From NCBI RefSeq assembly GCF_030463535.1, contig NC_132878.1:87182355-87246354 (forward strand): 64,000 nt of DNA, given 5' to 3'. The stretch comes from Salminus brasiliensis (lineage: Eukaryota > Chordata > Actinopteri > Characiformes > Bryconidae). Positions 11,890 to 23,023 of this stretch are shown piece after piece. Under the pieces are notes generated by a model that was not told the DNA's origin, ran no database searches, and saw only the letters and a program-made list of their open reading frames with translations. Position 1 is the first letter of the stretch; every line of letters begins with the position of its first letter. A program made the translations under genes and the position numbers.

Positions 11890-12390
11890 TACATTGGCAT
11901 GTGTAAAATGGCAGATGTCCCCAGCCTGGGGTCATGTTGTTTGTTTTCGGGGGGTATTTGTGGGAGAGCCCCGAGGCCACACAAGGCCTGGACTGAGCTA
12001 CCAAAGCCAGCCCCACGCCTTCCTCCTAACAAACGCAGGACTTCCCCTGCGCCACAGCTAGAGTGTGTGGAGAGAGAGAGAGAAGTAGAAAGGGCGAGAG
12101 TACAGCTGAGCGACGCAGTGAGATTACACGTGTGTCTAACTGCCTGGAAGGGGGAAGTCCCAGCCAAAACACTGGACCAGGTCGCGTCTACGTCCCAGAT
12201 ACCACACACTTTCCATGTTAACAGACGCGCACACACACGTTCAGTGGAAAAGGTGGCAGACCATCTCGCAGTTGGTGGCATGCGTATGATATCATCACAT
12301 GTTGTGATGTCATGGGTTTCTGTGGTGGGCGGGATGATGTCAAGAAACATCCGAGAGGCTATTCATTTAAACGCCCACTTCTCGTGATTT
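11890..12390. other. GC-richer island with overlapping long ORFs, nature unknown
   Basis: Within AT-rich DNA this 500-nt stretch is GC-richer and is open on both strands: 162 codons on plus from 11899 and 155 on minus ending at 11883. Neither product has a recognisable domain; the plus frame is basic with ARPHKAWTEL and ECVEREREVERARVQL, the latter from a GAGAGA run. Without homology I do not call it a gene. It could be a regulatory island, part of a repeat, or an exon of an unknown transcript. Confidence 0.25.
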
Positions 12391-12839
12391 CCACTTTCCT
12401 TAAAGTGGTCGTCGGATATGAATCTTATACAAGAAAAAAAAGTCCAACTGTGAAACGTTCCTCACTGTACACACAAGTGCTGGGTAAAGCATGAGTCACT
12501 GTTTCCAACTCCACTTCCTGCCACACGGACTCCTTCGTCTTTAACCTTAATTGAGCTGTTTTGGGGGAGAAAAAGCTGCTATATCAAATGAAGTGGACTA
12601 GTACTACAGTACTGCTCAAACGTTTGGAATCAGTGTTGCCTGTTGGGTTAGAAAAATGGCCACAGCAACATGGGAAGGAAGGTGACTACCTAGTCTTGGG
12701 CTGTCTTACTGCTCATCACTGCTTCTTACTTATTAAAATCAGAGGACTGTGCCATCCCAAAAGCTTCAGTCTAAGTATTAGTGGACATCTTCTAATGAAT
12801 AGTTTATGTGTATCTGCTATAAACTGTGTGTGTAGCTTA

Positions 12840-13206
12840 AAGTAGCTGAATGCTATTGGCTCCTTGCCTAATGCCAGGCTTGGGCTAGAAGGGTATAACC
12901 CCCACCCCCAGCATTGAACCCTGTGACAGTGGTACTCTCTGGAATGATGGATGGTGCTCCATCCAGTCCTTTTGGGATGAGTTGGGGAGTTGGGGATGAG
13001 GTGGGGTGATAATCATCCAACATCCTGACCTCACTAATGCTCTTAAGCAGTACTCGCTGAACAAATCCTGACAGCAATGCTCCAGAATCTAGAAAGCCTT
13101 CCCTGGACAGTAGATACAGTTAAACCAACAAAAGCAGATTTTTTAAAGCCTTAATTTAAGGAGGAACAATGAATAAGCAGGTGTCCCAATACTTATGTCC
13201 ATATAA
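12840..13206. mobile_element. Family A MITE copy
   Basis: It contains TATTGGCTCCTTGCCTAATG, GGGTATAACCCCCACCCC, CATCCAACATCCTGACCTCA and AGGTGTCCCAATACTTATGT in the same order as at 1-345. It ends with ATGTCCATATAATG next to a Tc1-type transposase fossil. Confidence 0.7.
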
Positions 13207-13915
13207 TGTATGTTTTAACCCTTATCGTGCTGTCAAAGCCAATACTCTTTACAGCTTCGGCTGTTTCCACAGGTGGTTTGACACTTGCAGCCAGGATTTG
13301 CTGGTATCTTGTGGAATCCATTCTTTTTTCCAATTGTGCAATGTTGCCAATGCCACTGGTGGCAGCACAACTCCACAGCATAGCACCTTCATTCTTCACA
13401 GTTGGCAAGGTCTTCTTTTCATGAAATGCAATCTTTTCTTCCGCCAAGCGTAACTTTGCTGATTTTGACTTCATCATTCAACAGCACTTGTTTTCAGAAC
13501 TCACCTGGCTTCTCTAAATGTTCTTTAACGTACTTGAGATGTTGAGTGTAATGACGAGGTTGCAGATCAGGTTTTCATCTTATGACTCTTCCATAACAGC
13601 TATGCTTTCAAACAGGTTCATATGGTAGCCATATGGGGGGGGGGGGGGGGGGGGATTTTCCTGTCATACCAGTATGTGAGCACTTTTCTTCAAGCGTTTT
13701 CAGACCTCCCAGCTCTCATTTCAACCTCCACAGTTCCCCTGAACGAATTCAGATTGTTGAAACCACAAGCTGAAAACTCTGGCCTATTTTCTCATAGCCT
13801 TGACTTACTATGTGGGCATTGGTTACTTCAGTCATCAGATCAGATTAGACAGTTGCAGAGTATTTGATGAATGTTAGTGGAAGGAACTGAAGAATCAGAG
13901 AATTAATAAAGCTTG
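13206..13915 (-). pseudogene. Tc1/mariner transposase fossil
   Basis: A minus-strand frame at 13193-13477 reads AEEKIAFHEKKTLPTVKNEG and AMLWSCAATSGIG, which matches the central part of Tc1-type transposases (the usual form is TVKHGGG...MLWGCFAASGTG). The DNA that follows, up to about 13915, is a diverged copy of the segment at 56620-57100, which encodes a Tc1 N-terminus on the minus strand. Frameshifts, stops and a 20-G homopolymer at 13635-13654 show that it is dead. It lies between stx17 and erp44. Confidence 0.65.
13635..13654 (+). repeat. (G)20 homopolymer
   Basis: Twenty consecutive G, in the dead Tc1 element. Such a run readily forms G-quadruplexes and is also a likely sequencing or assembly error point. 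Confidence 0.95.
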
Positions 13916-14129
13916 GAAGTTTGATTGAACTTAGTTCTTGATAACAATTGGTGACATGCCTCAGGCCTGATTTACTAATCGAGTAGTGCAGTGTACTTGG
14001 TGCTCATTGAATTGTCTTGAAACTTAAAAATTCATACAATATAGTGTAAGATTCCCTTTGCTGTAATTTTTTAAGAGCATAAACATGGTCAGCTTTCAAA
14101 AATATATGCTTCACTCTTAACTGTGTGTG

Positions 14130-14360
14130 TTCATACAAATATATATAAACATTTTCTAGGAAAAAAATTGAGACCATGCTACATTATCAGTTTCTCTGGT
14201 TTTACCATTTATAGGTGGTGTGCATGTGTATATATATGCCCTTACGTGGAACAAGGCATATGCTTTTGTGAGGTAACTTTTTTTGAAGAAGCCACACTGC
14301 AAGATAGGGCAGTTTCATCAGTATTACAAATAAAAAGCATAATTCACTTCTTTCAGAGTA
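14130..14360. mobile_element. Interspersed repeat, related to 24440-24580
   Basis: CTACATTATCAGTTTCTCTG and GGTTTTACCATTTATAG are shared with 24465-24500 (CTACATTATCAGTTTCTTTG, GGTTTTACTATTTATAG). No coding capacity. The family is not identified. Confidence 0.4.
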
Positions 14361-15059
14361 GTGTCACAGTCACACTAAGATATTTTCGTCTAATGAAAGT
14401 GACGGGAGCTGTAAACTGTAAAATAGATCTTAGTGATGTAAGTTGTATGGTTCCTCACTAGAAAGGGGCTGGTGTTTCCCAGAAGCATCTTAGCATAAAA
14501 AAGATTCTCAAATGGTCGAGAATCCCATCAAAATTATGTAAAGAAAGAAATGACTATTTTTGAAATACAATCCCTTAAAGAGGTCACTAGTGGACCTTAA
14601 TTGATTAGAGAAATGAAATACAAGACAAGAGGAGGTGCTATAGGAAAATATGAGCTTACTACAAAACAAGACAGTCCAAACAAGCTGCGTCAGGGTTGGA
14701 AGGTGTCACTGATTTTAAGCGTAGAGCAGCAGCACTCAGAAGGCATAGGATCTTCATTTTATTAATGCAAACTGCAATATTGCCCGATACTGTGTTATCC
14801 TGATATTTAATATCAAATCATTAATAGGACGCTGTAAAAATAAATAAAGTTCAAAATGAACAGAGCGTTGGATGACTAAAATAACTATTTAAAAACAAAC
14901 AAAAATAAAAAACACTGAGAACACTCTACCGTATCAAGAATATATTACTATATTATTAATAAGTAACAGTACATCCAGAAATCAGTGATGATCAAATCTT
15001 GAGGCTGATGTTGAATAAATTAAAAAGTACCTTGTCTGTTATAATATTTAGGCATATAT

Positions 15060-15300
15060 TGTACACCTTATTGGTATAGTCACTGTCACGCAATAACCTC
15101 GTATCTCCATTTTTGCTGTTTTTTACCTGGTGAATCTGGCAGCTGTTCTTTACACTGTGTAAAACTTTTATAATGAATGGATCAATAGAAATGCTTCAAA
15201 ATGACTTACAATAAAACCTTTTTACTTTGACTTGCATTAAGAGTTTAGAAGGTCCTCTCCTTCTCCTGTAAAGTTGCCTTTTTTTGGAGATGAAGGTTTT
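15060..15300. repeat. Interspersed repeat, related to 55865-56085
   Basis: Both copies contain, in order, AAC(C/A)TCGTATCT or ACCTTGTATCT, a TTGCTGT(A/T)TTTT phrase, GAATGGA(T/C)CAATAG(A/C)AATGCT, AATGAC, and CTTCTCCTGTAAAGTTG. They are diverged copies of one family. Confidence 0.55.
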
Positions 15301-15479
15301 TGCTTAACAGCAACGATAAGTAAAATCAATGAATATAATCAGCATAAAGTAAATCCAAACTTTTGAATGGAAGAGTGTCTGTAAACAATGTCTTAGAAAT
15401 AAACATGCATGACAAAAATAAAGCCCAGAAGAAGCCGACCATGATATAAAACACATGAAGACAGAAAAATCTTGTAAAA

Positions 15480-16296
15480 TGTTTTCTTCTTTAATTTATC
15501 TTTTTTTTTTTGGTTTCCATTCCCCTTCTGAGATGACCGATTTACAAATAACCCATCCCTCTAAACCCCGCCCCTGGCAAAAAATCCCGCCCCCTAACCA
15601 CTCATCCTTGTGGAATGGGTTGATATGAGACTACCAAGTCTGGATCGTAACGAGCGAAGAGTCTGGAACCCCACAGTACATAAGAACACAGACTAACACA
15701 CACACATGTATCCACTCACACACATGTATCCACTCACACACATGTATCCACTCACACTTTCTCACACACTTTCTCACACACTTTCTCACACACTTTCTCA
15801 CACCACTGAGGACTGAAGTTAGGGACCACAGGTTTACTGCAGATTCACATGGAAGCTAAATTTCCCATGATTCCACAGGCCCGCACGTGAGATCCAAACT
15901 GGTTTGAACATGTGGACCCCAGAGAGGACCATCAATGTTTATCTGTCTATTTCTCTTCCTACAAAAAAAAAGTGGATAGACGAAAACCTAGGGGTCGACA
16001 CAAAAAAAAAAGAAAAGAAAAAAAAAAATCCATATTTAATTTAGACGAGACTGACCCACTGAGCACATACATATTTACAAGCTCCAAAAATAAAAGTAAA
16101 ATCAATCTTCCTCTCTCTCTCTTTCTCTCCCTCTCTCGCACGCTCTCTTTCCATCTCACCAAAAAGAAAAAAAAACTTTTCTTTTTTTTTATCCAAAATA
16201 AAAGTTATGAAAATAGAGGTGATGCAGCAGCAGCAGCAGCTGGCCGCGTGGGTTCTGGGCTGGGTGATGATACGGTAGCATTGCTGTCGTTGGAGG
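15480..16296 (-). other. erp44: Probable erp44 3' UTR
   Basis: This is sequence downstream of the erp44 stop on the minus strand. It includes (GCA)6 at about 16220-16238, A/T-rich runs and the two short tandem arrays at 15695-15808. ATTAAA on the minus strand occurs at about 16037 and 15494, but no end is clearly favoured. The plus-strand frame at 15912-16322 is a low-complexity shadow. Confidence 0.4.
15695..15808. repeat. Two short tandem arrays, possibly in the erp44 3' UTR
   Basis: Three copies of an 18-nt unit (CACATGTATCCACTCACA) are followed directly by about four copies of a 14-nt unit (CACACTTTCTCACA). They lie 500-600 nt beyond the erp44 stop codon and so may be transcribed. Confidence 0.8.
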
Positions 16297-16404
16297 TCAC
16301 AGTTCGTCCCGGTCCCTGCTGAGGATGGTATAACGCGTCTCGCTGGGGGCCAGCTTCAGGAAGGAGCTCTCTGGAGGTTTACTGGCCACCTCTTTGTTCT
16401 CCTC
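16297..16404 (-). CDS. erp44: erp44 last coding exon: regulatory tail and RDEL
   Basis: This exon has 35 codons and TGA. It encodes EENKEVASKPPESSFLKLAP and then SETRYTILSRDRDEL. In human ERp44 this tail covers Cys29 of the mature protein and opens with pH and zinc, exposing the RDEL signal. The acceptor is gctctggcag. The stop is at 16297-16299. Confidence 0.97.
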   Translation of the reverse strand, partial: EENKEVASKPPESSFLKLAPSETRYTILSRDRDEL

Positions 16405-19400
16405 CTGCCAGAGCAGAAATATACACAAATACATTAGAGCAGTTAAACTAATTAAACAGGTCACTGTGATTAAATCACAATTGTGTAACTATTTAATCAC
16501 ATTCATGTGTGTAGTTGACTGTTATTTATCACAGTTCATCTAATAATTTGTGCAGCTATTAATAGCTAATTAATTAGGATTTATCACCATAGCATAATCA
16601 CTACAGATCACAGTTTGTGTACTTGCTCTTAATCACATTATTTTCTGTGGTCAGTTATGACTAATCACATGAATCTTGATTAGCCACACCGAATAAATCA
16701 CATTTCGCACAGTTAATCGTTATTCATCATATTTTGTGTAGTTGATCTCGATTTATCACATTATCTTAGGTAGGTGGAAGCAATTACTCATTATTTTGTG
16801 TAGTTAATCACGATTAATCACCATATGTGAAGTTATTCATGATTAATCACCATCTATGAAGTTAATCACAGATCACATTTTGTGTATTTGCTCTCAGTCA
16901 CATTATTTTTTGTGGTCAATTGTAACTAATCATATTAGTCTTGATTAGCCACATCGAACAACACATGTGCAGTTGATTCGATTAATCACATTATCTTAGA
17001 TAGGTGAGCATAATAAATCACATTGTTTTGTGTGGTAGATTGCACAGCTTAATTGCATTATTTGTGTGTGGAGAACCATGAATAATCACTATTTTGTGTT
17101 GCTGACTGTGATTCACCACATAATTCTTGTACAGTTTACTGTGATTAATCACATTCAGTTATATTGCATTTTGTTACAGCTATATGAGAAGAAAATGATC
17201 AGTGTTATTTTCAGTAATACGACATTATATAAGAGCACAGGGTTCATATGAACCTAAAGACAGGTGATTTTCAAGATCACACCTACATTGCACAAGCCAC
17301 CACTCACAGCAGAAGGGAAAGGGGATTTTGTAGATTTGAAATAATACTACTTGTAATGTTCACATTACTTCTTAATGTGTCACATTCAGAGCAAAACATT
17401 TAAAATCCGATTTCTGCCACCTTCATCCACACGTAACATCCAGACATTTGGCATGTGCAGAATCTTTCATACAGGAAGTCAGTCTGGCCTCAGAAGCAAT
17501 CACAGTGGCAATTCTGCAGATGTCAGTGGATCCAGCTCTGGCAGTTCATTTACATATTAGTCCTAATTTAAGAACGCCTGCATGCCTTCCGCTTGGCCTG
17601 GATGCTTTTCCATGGCTTTTGACAGGAGGATGTGCTGAGCTTCAGTTTGACGTCTGGGCTAGTTCTTTGATCACACCAAAGCAGACGCAAATGACTGCAA
17701 AATATCATCTGACGGTGTGCAGGTACTACAGATAGCGACTCTAATCCTTTAATGACAGTTCAAATGAGGTGGCTATCTAATACAGTCAGAACTTTCTCAC
17801 AGAAAGAAAAGCAAAACTGTGTTTATGCTTTAATGCCTGAAAGGTCAGCTGATTTTGTAATAATTAGTCCTCAGAAGCTGCAGTTATCACTGGTGATAAA
17901 AAAAATGCTGTAATTTGTGACCATTTGTCCTTCATAGCTTAATGAGACAAATGGAGAAATTCCATTGAATAAAGTTGATGCACATCTACACCCATCAGAC
18001 CCTCATTCCAACCCCCTTGAATGCCATTACATTCAAGTCCTAGCTAATTTCTGACCTGTCCTGGGGTGCTGTCTGTGGGGTCAGGCCCATGGTGGAACTC
18101 TCTATGCAACTTTCCGGAGTGAAGGTCCAGCACAAACTGCTTCAGTTTTCCAGGGAGCCTGAAAATGAAAAAGAAAAACACACACACACACACACACACA
18201 CAATCATGTCTTTGTCTGAAAGCCAGTTGTTTAGATGAGCAAACAAGACGAAAATAAAAGTAAACTTGATGAGCGGCTTTATTGATTAGATAAGTGATCG
18301 GGTAAGAGGTAAAGCCGGACAGTCTCCAGAACCACGCGTCTTTAACGAGATAACGACATTGTCTGTCTTGCCGCAGACGCCATGGTAACCCTAACTCCTG
18401 GCCAATCAGCAACATCAACCACTGGTAAGAGGTGGGCTGATAAGGCTATGATTGGATAATGGGATACAGAACACAGCGATTGGTTAATGAAACGCGGCGT
18501 GTGCTGAATTACGATGCTTTCTGGAGCAAAGCTGCCTTTAGAATATGAATACATTGTAAATCAGACGAACAACCAGACAAAATATCTGGTACTTTTTTTT
18601 ATTTTTAGCATTAAAACAAAGGCTGCCCTTTTTATTGTATGAACATGGTAATGCAGTATTGTATTGAATATCATCTCTGGACAGTAAAATACACTGTGGT
18701 AAGTAGAGGCACACTGAAATTCCATCCACCAACAGTTTGGCTTTCAAGGACATCAATATGAACTCCTTATCTGGGCAGTGAGTGATAATTTACTCAATAA
18801 CAGAATAAATACTAATAACCTACCAAATAAATACTACGAACCTACAAAAAGGTGGTTTTACATCACTGTGTTCATTAAAACATCTCCAAAGCTCCCCTCA
18901 TGAGAGTCCAGTAATATTTAGTTCTCATCCAACACCTGGTTTGGTGAATCAGTGTTTAATGATGGTAAATCAGGTGAGCATCATTAACATAGATTTACTA
19001 CAATCTGGAATAATCTCAACATATTTGAGATAATATTGTAATTCTTGAAACTGTATTTATGTATTTTACTGTACTTATGTTCACCTGCATCTGTCCTAAT
19101 GGGATCTGTGTGAAGTAACACCCAAATGATTTAAAAACATGATGATGAGATGATTCTTTTGCCTGTTCTGGTCAACACAGAAGTATTCAAAGTATTCACA
19201 GAAGTATTCAAAGAGTTTAAGCAGCAGTGTCTTATGGGACTAATTCAAACTCATTCAGAAAGCAGGCAAGCTGCCCACACTTTAAAACAGAATGCCCACT
19301 CTGCACAGATCGGCATGTATGTGTGGGCAAACATACAAAAAAGAAAAAAAAAAGAAAAAAAACATAGATTTAAAGCACTGATAGGTTGACCATGGTCACT

Positions 19401-22400
19401 ACAGGTACACTACTGATTCCAAATCACAGCAAGGCAGCAGTGCTTGATACACCAAATGTAGCAGTGGTTTTCCATTTCATTTCAGTGGTAGAAGGTTTTA
19501 GCGCAAAAGCTTAGTGATGTAGTAATGGTCACCATCACTATTACTATGTCACTGCTGAGTAAAATCCTCACATTTCAAAAAATCCTTCTTAACATTCAAT
19601 GGAAGTCAATAAATAGGGATACACAATTATACACGTGCACATGTTTCATATAGCTTCATATAGCTCTTTCAGACACACGGCAGTCAGTCAGGTATGGCTA
19701 AAATTAATGACTGAACTAACTAAAAGTTAAGACCTAGAGAACTTTAGGAGTGTGTGTGTGTGTATATATATATATATTTAAATTTAAAGATGGTTTGAGG
19801 GTGAAGGCATAATTAGTGTTTAATAGGCAGGTGTCTGCTACTGCAGATAACCTGCAAGGAGGAGAACGGGGCTATAATTATTCTTCTATATGACCCATGC
19901 ACAATCTTGCGCACACACAAGCTTAATTAAAGAATGTGAGCGAGTGAGACGGGTACTTACGCAAGGTCGCGGAACTCTGGGAAGACATACATGTGGCGGA
20001 AACTATCGATGGCTATGACAGGGCAGTCAGCAGGAGTCTTCTGGATGTGCAACAGAGGATGCCGGAACTTGTCACAGTCAGCATGTAAGAAATTTATTGA
20101 GCCTAAGAGTGAGACAGAAAATACAGTTTCAACTGTAAATACAGTCAACATGACAGTCATGCAGTCCTTACTCACTGTTGGAATGACCGTCACTGTGAAA
20201 TTTGAAAATATCAGCCGTCCTTAATGTACATATTTTTTAACTGAATGCTAAATAGATTAAAAAGCAATTCTTTGAACTAATTTGAACTTAGCTGACAGAA
20301 AGAAGGCATTTGGGTTGGGAAACTCCTTTGGAAAGGAGCTGGGATTTGGTTGTTTGGACAATGTTAATAGCAGCTAGAAACTAATTACGAATGAGAATTG
20401 GAAATCAAAGCATATTGTTCATGGGGAAAGGCAGAATTACTGGGACTAACATGTTGTTGCATTAAAATACATTGTGATTAGTGCACTGAAATTTTGCCCA
20501 CCAAATCATGACAAACATGGGCAAAAGTAGCACATATAGATTTGATTGAACTGTAAAAAGCAGGCATTTCAAAACAATAGTCAGCAAACAGTCAAATCCA
20601 GCAAGTAATGACTGGCATTTTTGTTTAAGGATCTGTTTTGGGTTTGAATGACATGACCCGACTCATTATACTTAGTACGACCAAGCACATGAACTAAAAG
20701 GGCTGAAACCCATGAGATTCTTAATCTTAATCATTACAGAGATGAATTGTTACCAAACAATTCAGGGCGCAGTGTTCATTTTGTCTGTTTAAAGTTTGCA
20801 TGCTTGTTCATAATATATACCCTCATTGATGCCTCAGATAATATCAGCTGTCCTTATCCAAGTTATCCAAATAAAATGGCCTTAGTTGGACAACTCGCTT
20901 GTTTGGACCAAATGCTTAAAGGACCCTGTTTACACCTGATCACTTCGAGTGACCAGTTTACACTTGCGAGTCAAATGCTTCTCTGATTAGTCAGACTGAA
21001 ATCTGATCACTGTGTGGGACGAAATATGCAAAATTACTGATCATGCTGCAATAATTACTGGTATTTTGGTTGTTGGTTGATACCGTGGCTCAAACGCACC
21101 TCAGACCAGCTCCTGAAGTGGTCAGCGTGATCAGGTCAGAGATTTGTAAACGAGTGACCAGGTGAAATGTCTTGAGTTAGTAGCACTTTAAAAGGGACAA
21201 CCTGTTCATTTCGTTACAAAGCAAGCATAATTAGCTCAGTTTAGGTGGACTTGGTGCAGCACAGTAGCTAAAACAGTAATCATTGTATTCTTAGCTAGTT
21301 ACTGTAGCAGATACACATTAATTTATTGGCACCATGCCTAATGGCAGGTGTGTGCTAGAGGGGTATAAAGCCGTCCAGTATTAAGCTGTGGAGCAGTGGG
21401 ACTGTGTTCTCCCGAAGGATGGATGGTGCTCCAGTTTATTTTGATAAAAAATGTTTGGGAACCTACAGCTCTATAGACCTAAATAAGTACAACCGACAGT
21501 TCCAGATTCTAGATATTCTACTAGTCGCTGCTGTTGGGATCCACTTCATGCTGATCCACTTGAAGCTTCCAAGTGAACCTTCATTTAAAACAGTGTGCAG
21601 CATCGCTGTACAAACACAACCTTAGCTCCGCTTGAGCCTTGTGAGTGTATATACACCCCTCTCTCCACACCCATGGTTTGACCCTTGGACTTCTTGACCC
21701 CTGTGTGTACCCTCCTCTACATGCCTGCTGTTGGACTGCTGTGTGTACACACCCTTCTCGCTGATCAGCTGGCGAGCCACCTCGTGTTGGAACTTCTCCA
21801 GGCTGTCCGTGTCATCCTTCTGATGGAAAAGAATTAGGAATGGAATGCCCTCTTCTGTCAGCTCCTACAAAACACACACAGATACGAAGCTGGGTTTACT
21901 ACCACGGTTAAATACACAGCACTGTACACAGCTTTAAGAAACCTGAGAAAACGACATGTAAAGCCACTGATCTGGACATTAACTAGGGGTGGAATGTATT
22001 TGAAACATTATTTGATTCGATTCACAATGCTGAGTGATTCATTTTGATATGAGTTTCAATTAGTATCATGATGCATAGTACCATAGTATCACATATCACA
22101 TATGGTACTATGCATCATACCTCTCTATCCCACACCTGGCATTAGACATGGTGCCAATAGGTTTATACTCATCTGCTCCAAAGAGTCCTATTCTATTGGC
22201 AATACTTCTCTACAGGGACTAGGCAAGCTGTGTGTGTGTGCATTTGCACATGTGCATCAGCGATGGATGCTTCAAGTATTTTACTTCAAGTAGCTAAATA
22301 CATTAATTAGAAAGGGAGTCCACAAACAGTTGGACATATAGAGCATTTTAAACAAAATCCAAAGGAAAAATCATGACTGTATCCATGGGCGGAGTGTGGT

Positions 22401-22938
22401 TCATGACATGGCTGTGCTGGAATGGTTGCTGATTAGTGCTTAGAGTTCCTGCTCTACAAATTAGGACACCCCTTGAAAACGTTTGTAACATTTAAAAATA
22501 TGGATATTTGATCATCATTTGAACAATATTGAGAGATGGGGGTAATATTCCCCCAACTAATCACAAACAACTGATGAAATGTATTTACAAATCATTTGTA
22601 AAATGTAATGCAGTTTCATGTGAGGAAAAAGTTAGAACACACCCACATTTATTATTAGATAAGATGTAAGTATCAAATTTAGAACCAGGTGCAGATCATC
22701 AGCTGCAGACAATTAGAAAATGGTTCCAGAGGTTTGTGGAGGAGCCCGTCTTATTTAAACCTCAGACATTTAGACATTCAGTCTGGTTTGCTCCTGATTG
22801 TTGAAGTGAGTTGTTAAGATCACCCTGGCCAGATCCAAAAAGCTCTCTGATGCCTTCAGAAAGATCTATGCAGAATTAGATATCGGTCTGATGTCAGAAG
22901 GCGTTACATATTTAGTCCTATTTTAGTGTTTAGTGTGC

Positions 22939-23023
<85 letters not shown>

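Noticed and set aside
15912..16322. 136-codon plus-strand frame with poly-Lys and poly-Ala
   Set aside because: It lies antisense to the erp44 last exon and 3' UTR, and is built from A-runs and a (GCA)6 repeat.
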